Assembly: GCA_001820685.1 (NCBI GenBank)
Contig: MHQP01000002.1
Span: 1 to 42,139, forward strand
Length of the DNA: 42,139 nucleotides
From: Candidatus Sungbacteria bacterium RIFCSPLOWO2_01_FULL_47_32
GTDB lineage: Bacteria > Patescibacteriota > Minisyncoccia > Sungbacterales > GWA2-42-14
Direction: 5' to 3'
Position 1 is the stretch's first letter, and each line of letters begins with the position of its first letter. Made by a program: the position numbers and the translations under genes. The notes beneath the pieces were generated by a model, which was given only the letters and a program-made list of their open reading frames with translations, made no database searches and was not told the DNA's origin. Below are positions 6,890-15,425 of this stretch, in pieces.

Positions 6890-8203
6890 TTAATGCTTCA
6901 GTCGCTGCAGTTCTTCGTTTGCGGCTACTCGGTCGTCCCACGGGATTTTCGTATTTTCAGGACCCATAATAAAAGGTTCCGCCCCTTTTCCCGTGATGAT
7001 AACGGCGTCTCCCGGCTTGGCTGATGCAAGCGCTTCATGAATTGCTTCCCTGCGGTCAATGATTTTTTTTGAGGTTCGGTGCGGCGAAAATCCTTTTTCA
7101 ATGTCGTTCATTATAGAAAAAGGAGGTTCGTCATATGGGTCTTCGTTTGTGAGGATAACGGTGTCGCACATTTCGTCGGCAATTTTTCCCATCTCCGGTC
7201 TTTTCCATTTGTCGCGCCCTCCCCCAGTTGACCCGAGAACGCAATGCATTTTTGCTCCGGAGGGAAGAAGGAAAGATTGGCGCAGAGTTTCATACACCTT
7301 TTGGAGCGCGTCCGGCGTGTGGGCATAGTCGGCAATAACGTAAAAAGGCTCGCGCTGGACAAATTCAAGCCGTCCCGGAACTCCGGAAAGTTTTTTGAGC
7401 GCTTCAGCGGTTTTTTCCGGCGGGATAGAGAGTGCCTCGGCGACGGAAAGAACTGCAAAAATATTTAAGGCGTTGAATTCTCCAAGAAGGCACGAAGAGA
7501 ATGAAGTGCCGTCGAATGAAAAATTAACCCCGGCATTTCCGAAGCGGAGTCCTGAAATATCTTTTTTCCGGTCTGTAGCGCCTTCTTGTGCAGTAATGGA
7601 AGAATGGCTATATATATATTTTTTGCGGGCGTGGAATGCAAGAAAACGGCTCGCATGGGGGTCGTCTCCATTCACGATTAGCACTCCATTTCGGCGCGCT
7701 GTTTCCTCGAAAAATTTAAGTTTCTCCGCGATATACTTTTCAAAACTGCCGTGAGATTCAATATGCTCTGGTGTTACGTTAGTAAGTACCGCAACGGAAA
7801 AGCTTATAAATTTATTCCGGAATTGGTGAATACCCTCCGATGTTACCTCAAGCACGGCGTACGAACACCCTGCGTCGCTGGAATGGCGTAAAAATTTCTG
7901 TAGTGCAAAACGCCCCGGCATCGTCATTTTGAGCTGGTTTTGTTCCACTTCGCTGTTTATCTTGAACCGAAGAGACGACGCGGACGCAACCGAAAAACCA
8001 GCCTCTTTTAATACCGCGTGAAGCAATTCAACAACAGTTGTCTTTCCGTTTGTTCCCGTAACTCCGATGACGATCATGCCTTGCGACGGGAAACGATAAA
8101 AAAGTGCTGCGAGGAACGCAAGCAGCAAGTGGTACGGAGGGCGGAGAAGTTTTACAACCGGGCGGGGAATGATTTTCTTTATAACGCGAAGTATATAGCC
8201 CAT
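6890..8203 (-). CDS. MurE-like Mur ligase lacking the usual N-terminal domain
   Basis: 437 residues. ATP-binding GVTGTNGKTT sits at residues 47-56. Further Mur ligase marks are TNVTPEHIESHGS, LLGEFNALNIFA, DYAHTPDAL, GGGRDKWKRPEMG and TNEDPYDEPP. Ordinary MurE has a domain of about 90 residues before the P-loop; here there are only about 45, and they are hydrophobic (RPPYHLLLAFLAALFY), so the enzyme may attach to the membrane. The family adds an amino acid to UDP-MurNAc-dipeptide. The DNPR motif of diaminopimelate-specific MurE is not seen (EDPYDE instead), so the added residue is unknown. Last gene of a minus-strand cluster with a FemAB-like transferase. Confidence 0.85.
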   Translation of the reverse strand: MGYILRVIKKIIPRPVVKLLRPPYHLLLAFLAALFYRFPSQGMIVIGVTGTNGKTTVVELLHAVLKEAGFSVASASSLRFKINSEVEQNQLKMTMPGRFALQKFLRHSSDAGCSYAVLEVTSEGIHQFRNKFISFSVAVLTNVTPEHIESHGSFEKYIAEKLKFFEETARRNGVLIVNGDDPHASRFLAFHARKKYIYSHSSITAQEGATDRKKDISGLRFGNAGVNFSFDGTSFSSCLLGEFNALNIFAVLSVAEALSIPPEKTAEALKKLSGVPGRLEFVQREPFYVIADYAHTPDALQKVYETLRQSFLLPSGAKMHCVLGSTGGGRDKWKRPEMGKIADEMCDTVILTNEDPYDEPPFSIMNDIEKGFSPHRTSKKIIDRREAIHEALASAKPGDAVIITGKGAEPFIMGPENTKIPWDDRVAANEELQRLKH

Positions 8204-8221
8204 GAGTTCAAAATAAGAGCG

Positions 8222-8890
8222 TCATTTTTTCTTTAGTTTGAGGAATGCCGCAATATTTTCCATATCCGGATAGCATTCCCGTTTGTGCTGCGTATCATTT
8301 TCAATGATAAAATCAGCGCGTTTTATTATCCACGATACTTCGCGCTCGATCGGGGAGTATTCACCCGTTTCTTTTTTTTGGTCTCCCAAAAATTCTTTAA
8401 AGGTCATGCGTCCCTCGTCGCGCTTTTCTTTGTTTTTGGTAATGTCGCGGAGAGCTCGTTCATAGCGGAGGCGGGCAGGCGCTGAAATGCCGATGAGCAT
8501 GCCTTTCCGTTTTACCACAAATTCTTTATATTCTTCCTTTGTCCGAATCGCTTCAACAATGGCGAGACGAGGATGTTCTCTATCAAGAAGGCGGGCAACC
8601 ACTCGTTTATAGGCTGATTCTCCAAGAATGGGAAAGAGGATTTTATTTACTCCAAAAAGCGCGTGTAAAATTTTGCGGTCAGAAGGAAGGTCTAAAATTT
8701 GAGCAATTATGGATATGGCAAAGGCGATGCGGTAGTGGTGAAGGCCTCCATAATGTTTTTTTAGATATTGTATGAAAACATCCTTTCCGCTTTTCCGTTG
8801 TCCACAAAAAACAATAAGCCTGGTTTTTTGTTTTTTCCATTCCCGGAGCCTTTTTTGGAGCACTTTGTTGTTTTTTATGACCTTTAGCAT
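8222..8890 (-). CDS. P-loop kinase-like protein
   Basis: 222 residues. A Walker A motif GQRKSGKDVF lies at about residues 30-39 after a strand LIVFC. AIVEAIRTKEEY and LIGISAPARLRYERAL resemble the core and lid region of nucleoside/nucleotide or dephospho-CoA kinases, and FIIEND near the end resembles their adenine-binding strand. The region between has a lysine-rich insertion (DITKNKEKRDEGR). The substrate cannot be assigned. It lies 12 bases after the membrane protein gene and 18 bases before the Mur ligase, so an accessory role in wall-precursor metabolism is possible but inferred from position only. Confidence 0.65.
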   Translation of the reverse strand: MLKVIKNNKVLQKRLREWKKQKTRLIVFCGQRKSGKDVFIQYLKKHYGGLHHYRIAFAISIIAQILDLPSDRKILHALFGVNKILFPILGESAYKRVVARLLDREHPRLAIVEAIRTKEEYKEFVVKRKGMLIGISAPARLRYERALRDITKNKEKRDEGRMTFKEFLGDQKKETGEYSPIEREVSWIIKRADFIIENDTQHKRECYPDMENIAAFLKLKKK

Positions 8891-8902
8891 GGTATGTTGT
8901 TG

Positions 8903-9388
8903 TTATGGCTTATGTATAACACCGGCGGTATAAATGACAAATGAAGCAAGCGAGGTAGCAATGATTAATTTCATAATAGCATCAAAATGATACTCTTTGC
9001 TAAAAATGACAAGAAGCGAGCTTATGACAAGAAGCAGAAGCCAGAGCGCTACATATACTTCTCCAAGATGGCGGCTTTTACGGGTAATGCGCCTTTTGCG
9101 CAGCTCTTTCAATACGACGTAAAAACTCAAAGACACGAGGTAGGGTTCAGAGAGTGCCTCAAGAAGCGTGGTTGATATGAAGTAGTATCCCTCTTTGCCT
9201 CCGAAAAAGAAAAGGAACGCTATGGCAAAAAAGTAAAGCGCGGTAAAAAAACCGATAGTATAATATAAGCCATCGGCAAGGTAGACCATGAGCAGTGTTT
9301 TGACGGCTTCAGACGCAGTTTTTGGCGCCTCAATCGGACGTGCGTCTTCCTCGAAAAGAAAGGCCGAAATTGGCCCCCACCATGCCAT
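8903..9388 (-). CDS. Multi-pass membrane protein of unknown function
   Basis: 161 residues with about four hydrophobic segments: around 35-65 (GLYYTIGFFTALYFFAIAFL), 80-95, 108-125 (VALWLLLLVISSLLVIF) and 138-158. A basic loop KELRKRRITRKSRH separates the middle segments and should face the cytoplasm. No family recognised. It sits between the FemAB-like gene and the kinase-like gene in the same orientation. Confidence 0.65.
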   Translation of the reverse strand: MAWWGPISAFLFEEDARPIEAPKTASEAVKTLLMVYLADGLYYTIGFFTALYFFAIAFLFFFGGKEGYYFISTTLLEALSEPYLVSLSFYVVLKELRKRRITRKSRHLGEVYVALWLLLLVISSLLVIFSKEYHFDAIMKLIIATSLASFVIYTAGVIHKP

Positions 9389-9414
9389 AAAAGTGAAATT
9401 TAAATGTTAAATCC

Positions 9415-9472
9415 TAAATTTTAAATAATGTCGATAATCATAACGGTTCGATTAGGAAATATTTAAAATTTA
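9415..9472. repeat. 13-bp AT-only inverted repeat
   Basis: TAAATTTTAAATA (9415-9427) and TATTTAAAATTTA (9460-9472) are perfect reverse complements around a 32-base spacer, in the gap between the FemAB-like and membrane protein genes. It could be a regulator site or a weak RNA hairpin. Confidence 0.55.
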
Positions 9473-9476
9473 TAAT

Positions 9477-10355
9477 TCAGAATTTTCGCAATATCTTGTA
9501 TGCCTTATACCACATCGGCCTGAATACAATATCGAACGACTGTGCCCGTTTCACCTCATTTCCTCCGAGTCCCTGTTTGAATCGCGTAACGCCCGGCCAC
9601 TTTTCTTCGTCTATTCCCCAAAGATCATAGGACGTAAATCCGTGCTGTTTTGCGTCCTGCATCACGCGCCAGTGGAGAAGGTTCGGCGCCATGACGTCGC
9701 GATGGACGGCGGCAGACGCTCCGTGAAGGTATGTTGCTGTTTTTTTGTAGTAGTTAATAAGAGCAACCGCCAGAGGCTTGCCACGGTATTCGGCAAAAAA
9801 CAGCGTATTTGAAAAATCATTGCCGTGAGCCGCAAGAAGATGTTGATAATATTCTTTCGAGTGGAGGCTGAATATATCTCGGTGAGAGGTTTCCGTGAGA
9901 AGGTCCCAGAATATATCGAAATAATATTTTTTTACATCCTGCTGGGGGCATTTGATAATTCCAACACCATGTTTTTCTGCAAGCTTGATGTTATAACGTG
10001 TTTTTGAATGCATGTCGGACAAGAGATCTTCTTCGGGTCTTGTAAGGTCGATAATGATAGTTCTCCTTGGCTGAAGAAAGTGGGAAAATTGCCATCCTTT
10101 TATAGTAAGCTTCCAGGTTGATGACTCCCCAAAAGGGTCAACCTTAAGGAAGAGGGATTTTTCGCGGAGAGCAACCTGCCGGACTTCATGCAAAAATTCG
10201 TCGGATAACTCCGAAAGATGCGGGGCATAAAGATAGTTGAAGCCCTTCGGAAGGTCGTGCTTGACGACAAGATGGCCCTCAACGCGCCACGTCTTCTTAC
10301 CGACGGATTCCTGAAACCGTTCCCATTCGTAAGATTGTAAAAATGAATGTTCCAT
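9477..10355 (-). CDS. FemAB/FemX-type peptidyltransferase (peptidoglycan bridge formation)
   Basis: 292 residues from the ATG at 10355. Features of the family are SFLQSYEWERFQESVGKK at the start, IIIDLTRPEEDLLSDM, KTRYNIKLAEKHGV, FFAEYRGKPLAVALI, ATYLHGASA and YDLWGIDEEKWPGVTRFK near the end. The last block is the classic GNAT-fold motif of aminoacyl-tRNA-dependent transferases. These cytosolic enzymes add amino acids from aminoacyl-tRNA to lipid II. It is the first gene of the minus-strand wall cluster. Confidence 0.88.
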   Translation of the reverse strand: MEHSFLQSYEWERFQESVGKKTWRVEGHLVVKHDLPKGFNYLYAPHLSELSDEFLHEVRQVALREKSLFLKVDPFGESSTWKLTIKGWQFSHFLQPRRTIIIDLTRPEEDLLSDMHSKTRYNIKLAEKHGVGIIKCPQQDVKKYYFDIFWDLLTETSHRDIFSLHSKEYYQHLLAAHGNDFSNTLFFAEYRGKPLAVALINYYKKTATYLHGASAAVHRDVMAPNLLHWRVMQDAKQHGFTSYDLWGIDEEKWPGVTRFKQGLGGNEVKRAQSFDIVFRPMWYKAYKILRKF

Positions 10356-10419
10356 TTGCAAAGATATTTTGTTTTAGATATGCTGAATTGAGCTAACCGG
10401 TTCTTTTGAAAAAGGGAAT

Positions 10420-10821
10420 ATGAACGCTCTTGTCCCCGAAGAGAAGCGCATCCCGATGAGGGAATTTCCTCTCAAGCCGGGTGACGTCATCGTGCAAAGC
10501 TTTAACCAGGTTACCGAGGAAGAGCAGATCCATCTTGGGAAAGTAATGGAAGTATATGTTCGGAACCCCGAAGGATACACTGTTGCGGCACGTACTTCCG
10601 AAGATCTCGAAGCGCTCTATGGTGGCCCCCACACGAATATCAGGCTTCGGTATGAAGATACGATGTACGCGCTTGTCGTGTTCGCGACGATTGCGGGGCC
10701 GGTAGCGAAATGCTTCTATGCATACGACATTGTCGACATGATGTCGAAAAATGAACTTCAGGTGGTTCGTCCGGACGATTTCTTTTCAAACCACCTTACT
10801 GTCATGCTCGCCAATTCATAA
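10420..10821 (+). CDS. Hypothetical cytosolic protein
   Basis: 133 residues with an AAAAGGG sequence seven bases before the ATG. Predicted soluble, mixed alpha/beta, with no signal or membrane segment. Notable strings are FPLKPGDVIVQSFNQV and VRNPEGYTVAARTSEDLE. No family recognised. It is a single gene between the divergent FemAB-like gene and the convergent ruvA, ending in a terminator that overlaps the end of ruvA. Confidence 0.7.
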   Translation: MNALVPEEKRIPMREFPLKPGDVIVQSFNQVTEEEQIHLGKVMEVYVRNPEGYTVAARTSEDLEALYGGPHTNIRLRYEDTMYALVVFATIAGPVAKCFYAYDIVDMMSKNELQVVRPDDFFSNHLTVMLANS

Positions 10822-10827
10822 TCATCG

Positions 10828-10856
10828 AAATCCGTCTTGCGACGGATTTATTTTTT
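10828..10856. terminator. Terminator shared by 10420-10821 and ruvA
   Basis: AAATCCGTC (10828-10836), TTGC loop, GACGGATTT (10841-10849), then ATTTTTT. The right arm includes the ruvA stop codon. Confidence 0.8.
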
Positions 10857-11429
10857 CCCCAGCATCTTCAAAACTTCTTTGAGTCGTCTCTCCGTTCCGG
10901 TAATTTCTTTCGGGACATGCGAAAGCGCTTCCCGCGCTTCACGCTGGGAGTAGCCAAGCTGTACCAATGCGTCCAAGGCATCGGCTTCTTCTTTTAGTTC
11001 TGGAGCATGGAGCGAAGAAATTCCTTTGCCGAGCATTTTATCTTTCAGTTCAAGAACTATTTTTTCCGCCGTCTTCTTGCCTATGCCGGAGACTCGCGTT
11101 AAGTAAGACGTATCGCCCGAAGCAATTGCGCGCTTCAGGGTGTCCACCGGAGCAACACCCAGAACGCCGAGCGCCCCTTTTGGACCGATTCCGGAGATGG
11201 AAATGAGGGTTTCGAAAAGTTCAAGTTCCGCGAAATGAACGAATCCGTAAAGCTCAACCGAATCTTCCCGCACATACTGATGCGTCCAAAACTTTACAAC
11301 CTCGCCTTTTTCAGGTATTTTAGTAAGTATTTCAGGGTTAGAAAACACCTTATATCCAATCCCGCCGACATTTACGACGACGAATTTTTCCGCTTTAAGT
11401 TCGATTGTTCCTTCAAGAAAGCTTATCAT
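10848..11429 (-). CDS. ruvA: Holliday junction branch migration protein RuvA
   Basis: 193 residues, usual length. Domain I is MISFLEGTI...VEVNVGGIGYKV-like (here VVVNVGGIGYKVF) with YVREDSVELYGF. The two helix-hairpin-helix motifs are ISGIGPKGALGVL and VSGIGKKTAEKIVLELK, and the C-terminal domain III includes ALVQLGYSQREAREAL. RuvA binds four-way DNA junctions and loads RuvB. It is divergent from uvrB with only about 30 bases between start codons, so two repair genes share a control region. Confidence 0.95.
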   Translation of the reverse strand: MISFLEGTIELKAEKFVVVNVGGIGYKVFSNPEILTKIPEKGEVVKFWTHQYVREDSVELYGFVHFAELELFETLISISGIGPKGALGVLGVAPVDTLKRAIASGDTSYLTRVSGIGKKTAEKIVLELKDKMLGKGISSLHAPELKEEADALDALVQLGYSQREAREALSHVPKEITGTERRLKEVLKMLGKK

Positions 11430-11459
11430 TCTGGGTTCATTCTATCATATTCTGAAGAC

Positions 11460-13427
11460 TTGAGTAAATTTAAATTAAAAAGTTCATATTCTCCGACGGG
11501 GGATCAGCCAAAAGCCATTGAAAAACTCGTGGAGGGCTTAGCTTTGGGCGCCCGGCATCAAACACTTCTCGGTGTTACTGGCTCCGGCAAAACATTTACG
11601 ATGGCAAACGTCGTGGAGCGCATTCAAAAACCGACGCTTGTTATTTCTCCCAACAAAACCCTTGCCGCACAGCTCTATCAGGAGTTCAAAGAATTTTTCC
11701 CGGAAGCCGCCGTTCATTATTTTGTTTCATACTATGACTATTACCAACCCGAAGCATACATCCCTCAAAGCGATACATATATTGAAAAAGACGCAAAAAT
11801 AAACGAGCTTATTGACGGCCTTCGCCACGCTTCAACCGCAAGCCTACTGACGAGGGATGATGTTCTTATTGTTGCGTCCGTTTCGTGTATTTACGGCATC
11901 GGCGACCCGGAAGAATACGAAAAAATCGCGTCAGAACTGAAGGCCGGACAAAAAATTTCTCCCCGCGAAATTGCCCGCTTTCTTGTTTTACTCCAATATC
12001 GCCGGAATGACTACGACCCCCGGCAGGGAGATTTTCGCATGAGGGGAAACGCTATTGAAATTCACTCTCCTTCCGGAGAAGAAATCATAACGATTGAAGC
12101 CGGCTCTGCCAAAATTCTTTCCATTACCCGCCGCAAGGTTGCCTTTGGTTCGACAGTTGAGCCACTTGTCTCGTTCAAGGTATTTCCGGCGAAACACTTT
12201 GTGACTCCAAAACAAAAGCTTGAGCTTGCGATAAAAAATATTAAGGCGGAAATGAAAGAGCGCGTTGAGGAGCTGAAAAAGGCAGGAAGGCTTCTTGAGT
12301 CACAGCGTATTTCGGAGCGGACGAATTTTGATATGGAAATGCTGAAGGAAACGGGATATACGAACGGCATTGAAAACTACTCGCGGCAACTCTCGTTTCG
12401 CGAGCCCGGGAGCGCTCCTTCCACACTTCTTGATTATTACCGGCATCGCTTCGGGGACGACTATCTCATCATCATAGACGAGTCGCACCAGACAGTTCCA
12501 CAGATACGGGGCATGTATGAAGGGGATTATGCCCGTAAGAAAATACTCGTAGAATACGGATTCCGCCTGCCGTCAGCTATCGACAATCGCCCTCTCAAAT
12601 TCGAAGAATTCGTAAAAAAAACAGGTCCGGTCATTTACGCGTCCGCAACTCCTGCGTCATACGAAATAGGAAAATCTGGAACGAATATCGCGGAGCAAAT
12701 CATCCGCCCGACGGGACTTGTCGACCCCTCAATTGAAGTGAGAAAAACAAAAGGACAGATACAGGATGTTATTAAAGAGATTAAAAAGCGTTCCACAAAA
12801 AGCGAGCGCTCTCTTGTACTCGCACTTACAAAACGGCTGGCTGAAGACATCGCGGACTATCTTAAAGAGTCCGGTATTAAAACAACGTATCTTCATTCCG
12901 AGATCAAAACGCTCGACCGGCCGGATATTTTAAACGAGCTTCGCATGGGAAATTATGACGCACTCGTAGGCATCAATCTTCTTCGCGAAGGGCTTGATCT
13001 TCCGGAAGTCTCTTTTATCGCGATACTGGATGCCGACAAAGAAGGATTTTTGAGGAACGATAGGACCCTTTTGCAGATAATCGGCCGGGCCGCGCGCCAC
13101 ATCAATGGGTCTGTCATCATGTATGGCGACACCATTACCGATTCAATGAAGCGCGCGATATCCGAAACGGAGCGAAGGCGGAATATTCAGGCCGAATTCA
13201 ACAAAAAACACGGCATTACCCCCGCGCAGATAAAAAAAGAAATTCGGAAATCTCTGCTTGAAGAGGCAAGCGCGAAAGAAGAGGAACTGGCGCCTCTTAT
13301 GCCGCATGGGCCAAAAAAAGAAATTATCAAAGAGCTTGAAGCGGAAATGAAGAAAGCCGCGAAACAAATGAACTTTGAATTGGCAGCAAAAATTCGTGAT
13401 CGGATAAACAAATTCGCAAAATCTTGA
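11460..13427 (+). CDS. uvrB: Excinuclease ABC subunit B
   Basis: 655 residues from a TTG start at 11460. The frame stays open back to 11235, but that extension is antisense to ruvA and has no UvrB similarity, while family proteins begin close to the FKLKSSYSPTGDQP block. Motifs: Walker A GVTGSGKTFT, beta-hairpin region YYDYYQPEAYIP, DESHQTVPQIRGMY, GINLLREGLDLPEVS, IGRAARH, and a C-terminal UVR motif (EMKKAAKQMNFELAAKIRD). UvrB verifies DNA damage with UvrA and recruits UvrC in nucleotide excision repair. The start codon is inferred; no clear ribosome site is present. Confidence 0.93.
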   Translation: MSKFKLKSSYSPTGDQPKAIEKLVEGLALGARHQTLLGVTGSGKTFTMANVVERIQKPTLVISPNKTLAAQLYQEFKEFFPEAAVHYFVSYYDYYQPEAYIPQSDTYIEKDAKINELIDGLRHASTASLLTRDDVLIVASVSCIYGIGDPEEYEKIASELKAGQKISPREIARFLVLLQYRRNDYDPRQGDFRMRGNAIEIHSPSGEEIITIEAGSAKILSITRRKVAFGSTVEPLVSFKVFPAKHFVTPKQKLELAIKNIKAEMKERVEELKKAGRLLESQRISERTNFDMEMLKETGYTNGIENYSRQLSFREPGSAPSTLLDYYRHRFGDDYLIIIDESHQTVPQIRGMYEGDYARKKILVEYGFRLPSAIDNRPLKFEEFVKKTGPVIYASATPASYEIGKSGTNIAEQIIRPTGLVDPSIEVRKTKGQIQDVIKEIKKRSTKSERSLVLALTKRLAEDIADYLKESGIKTTYLHSEIKTLDRPDILNELRMGNYDALVGINLLREGLDLPEVSFIAILDADKEGFLRNDRTLLQIIGRAARHINGSVIMYGDTITDSMKRAISETERRRNIQAEFNKKHGITPAQIKKEIRKSLLEEASAKEEELAPLMPHGPKKEIIKELEAEMKKAAKQMNFELAAKIRDRINKFAKS

Positions 13428-13452
13428 CTTATTTAGTATAGCATGCTACCGT
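13424..13452 (+). promoter_or_regulatory. Possible promoter of 13490-13984
   Basis: TTGACT (13424-13429), 17 bases, TACCGT (13447-13452) preceded by TGC. The layout is like the promoters at 797-824 and 2353-2381. The -35 overlaps the uvrB stop. Confidence 0.4.
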
Positions 13453-13489
13453 AATAAGTGTCGTTGACAGCAAACTTGAGAGGCCAACT

Positions 13490-13984
13490 ATGCGAGTTTT
13501 TGAAATATTTTCTTCTATTTTCCTTATCGTCCTTTTCCTTGTCATAACATCTGCACCCTCATTTGCTGAGACCCGGGTTGATAAACCGGCACTCCCGGAA
13601 GCTTATGAAGCATGGCCATATACATATAAAGCAGTTTGTTATACTGACACAGATGGCATACAGGCAACAGTATCAATGTTTGCAAGGGCGGGTGTTTCTT
13701 TGAAATCAACCGAGGTTATACAAGTCTTTTCAACGACTGAGCAGTATTATATTCACTCCATGTTTTCCAGTGCGGAAAGCGGCTTCTTACTCGCAACATT
13801 TGACTATCTTTATCAGCCTAATAATGGTGGCTGGAATAAGTTTGACATGCTAAATGAAGATGAAGAAAGAACGCAGCTGATTTTAGAGAATCTGAACATG
13901 GTGATAACTGTGATGTGTCCAAGGGTTCATAAAGAGGTAAGTGCTTTTTGGACCAAGGCGCTTCGTGGAGCCGTAACACAATAA
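13490..13984 (+). CDS. Secreted hypothetical protein, paralog of the 227-769 product
   Basis: 164 residues with a GAGAGG ribosome site about seven bases before the ATG. The N-terminus is a cleavable signal peptide: MRVFEIF, hydrophobic core to about residue 20, then SAPSFA before ETR. The mature part begins ALPEAYEAWPYTYKAVC and ends with a cysteine (VMCPRVHKEVSAF). This matches the pattern of the anchored protein at 227-769 in spacing of YE, WPY and both cysteines. No known domain. Transcribed alone and followed by a terminator. Confidence 0.75.
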   Translation: MRVFEIFSSIFLIVLFLVITSAPSFAETRVDKPALPEAYEAWPYTYKAVCYTDTDGIQATVSMFARAGVSLKSTEVIQVFSTTEQYYIHSMFSSAESGFLLATFDYLYQPNNGGWNKFDMLNEDEERTQLILENLNMVITVMCPRVHKEVSAFWTKALRGAVTQ

Positions 13985-13993
13985 ATATTTTTT

Positions 13994-14015
13994 GGTCGCA
14001 GTGCGGCCATTTTTT
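13994..14015 (+). terminator. Terminator after 13490-13984
   Basis: GGTCGC (13994-13999), AGT loop, GCGGCC (14003-14008), then ATTTTTT. Confidence 0.75.
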
Positions 14016-14030
14016 ATTAAGATGCCACGG

Positions 14031-14058
14031 TTGACAAAATATTTTCAGTTGCTATACT
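14031..14058 (+). promoter_or_regulatory. rpsT promoter
   Basis: TTGACA (14031-14036), 16 bases, TATACT (14053-14058). The ATG of rpsT begins at 14066, seven bases after the -10, so the transcript should start at or next to the start codon. Confidence 0.8.
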
Positions 14059-14065
14059 CTTTTGT

Positions 14066-14326
14066 ATGCCAATCACACAATCAGCAAAAAAGGCGTTGCG
14101 GCAGTCCATCCGGCGCTACTCAAAAAACCTCGCAAAAAGAGAGGCTTTTCGAGAGCTTGTTCATGAAATTCGGACCCTTGTTTCAGCGCGTAAAAAGGAC
14201 GATGCAAAAAAGCTTCTTTCCAAGCTCTATAAAGCGCTCGACAAGGCAGCGAAAACGCATGTTATTAAGCCGAATAAAGCCGCTCGCATAAAATCCCGAG
14301 TGACGAGGCTGATTCAGGCCGCATAA
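14066..14326 (+). CDS. rpsT: 30S ribosomal protein S20
   Basis: 86 residues, the usual size. The N-terminus PITQSAKKALRQSIRR and the block AIDKAAKTHVIKPNKAARIKSR (here with ALDK) are characteristic of S20, which binds 16S rRNA early in 30S assembly. No Shine-Dalgarno sequence is present. Promoter spacing indicates a leaderless mRNA. The gene converges on holA, with a shared terminator between them. Confidence 0.95.
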   Translation: MPITQSAKKALRQSIRRYSKNLAKREAFRELVHEIRTLVSARKKDDAKKLLSKLYKALDKAAKTHVIKPNKAARIKSRVTRLIQAA

Positions 14327-14350
14327 CCATAAACCGGGTTTTTCAAAAAT

Positions 14351-14378
14351 AAAAAACATCCCACGCGGGATGTTTTTT
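14351..14378. terminator. Bidirectional terminator between rpsT and holA
   Basis: AAAAAACATCCC (14351-14362), ACGC loop, GGGATGTTTTTT (14367-14378). The arms are perfect, giving a T-run on both strands. Confidence 0.9.
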
Positions 14379-14382
14379 AATG

Positions 14383-15321
14383 TTACTTTTTTGAAGAAGC
14401 CGCCCGGTAGGGAGTATTGAGGAGTTCAAAAACTATCTCCTCAAGCTTCATTTTTCTTAGTTTTAACGCGCTGTCGAACGCCGGAAGTTTTTTGTAGATG
14501 GAGCGGAGTACTGCGAGGTCGAATTTTTTCGATTGTTCCCGCGCTTTCTTGAATACGAATGGATGTAGGGCGAGTTCTTTCGGGATGCGGGAAATCGTTT
14601 CGGAGTCGTCGGCGTAGACCTTTGCGAGAAGAAGGAGGCGATAGGCGTTTATAATGGCGGCAAAAACATATATTTCTTCAAGCCCCCGCTCAAAGAGAGA
14701 AAACAGAAGGCGCGGGGCGGTTTTTTGTTTGAGTATGAGCGCGTCAAGAAATGTATAAATTTCTTCGTCCGTGTTTAAAACCGACGCTTCGGCGAGTGTC
14801 CCCCCAAGCGAGATTTTTTCAAGCTCCCGGACAATTCCCCACAGGTTATTCTTGTGGCGGGCGAGCAACAGAACTTCTTCTTTTGGGCTCATGCGTACTC
14901 CGAGTGTTTTTGCTTTTGCGGCAATAAAAGAGCGCGCTTGCTCGCGCGAAAGGGGAGCAAACTCCTGGGATTTCAAGGCGTGCTTCAAGAGCTCGCTTGT
15001 CCCTTTCTTTTCAGCAATATCTTCATCCCAAAGAATAAAAAAATCTGTTTTCGATTTGCCCCACTCCTCAAACTTCGGTAGAAGAAGGGCAATAAGTCCG
15101 CTTTTTTTTGAGGAAAGAAGGCGTTCTATAACAACAAGTTTTTTTTCTTGAAAGAGGGAAGCCGTGTCTGTCGCTGACATAACGCGCGAAGCGTCATCCT
15201 CATCGGCGTCGAATTTTTCTAACGCAAGATTGCCACCATGTTTTTTTTGGAGTTCGTCGATAATCTGCCTCATTTTTTTACGCGACCGATATGTATCCGG
15301 CCCGTAGAGCATGTAGATCAT
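14383..15321 (-). CDS. holA: DNA polymerase III delta subunit
   Basis: 312 residues. The family shape is clear: MIYMLYGPDTYRSRKKM at the start, a diverged ATPase core with KKLVVIERLL and FFILWDEDIAEKK, and the C-terminal collar domain starting near YTFLDALILKQK with LLFSLFERGLEEIYVFAAI. Delta opens the sliding clamp in the clamp-loader complex. An alternative ATG lies three codons downstream. A long perfect hairpin (15333-15358) sits 12 bases upstream of the start. Confidence 0.88.
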   Translation of the reverse strand: MIYMLYGPDTYRSRKKMRQIIDELQKKHGGNLALEKFDADEDDASRVMSATDTASLFQEKKLVVIERLLSSKKSGLIALLLPKFEEWGKSKTDFFILWDEDIAEKKGTSELLKHALKSQEFAPLSREQARSFIAAKAKTLGVRMSPKEEVLLLARHKNNLWGIVRELEKISLGGTLAEASVLNTDEEIYTFLDALILKQKTAPRLLFSLFERGLEEIYVFAAIINAYRLLLLAKVYADDSETISRIPKELALHPFVFKKAREQSKKFDLAVLRSIYKKLPAFDSALKLRKMKLEEIVFELLNTPYRAASSKK

Positions 15322-15332
15322 ATTTTACAATA

Positions 15333-15358
15333 CATCCTCAATCGTATGATTGAGGATG
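15333..15358. repeat. Perfect 11-bp hairpin in the holA leader
   Basis: CATCCTCAATC (15333-15343), four-base loop, GATTGAGGATG (15348-15358). No T-run follows on either strand, so it is not a standard terminator. It lies between the response regulator stop and the holA start. Confidence 0.7.
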
Positions 15359-15425
15359 AGGGAAGTAACCATTCAAATTGTTGCTTGTGGCTTCAGAAGG
15401 TTCCGGTACAGGTTGCTGTGACGTC

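Noticed and set aside
11235-11459. 75-residue N-terminal extension of UvrB
   Set aside because: The extension is the antisense of ruvA and resembles no UvrB sequence. The TTG at 11460 gives the normal length.
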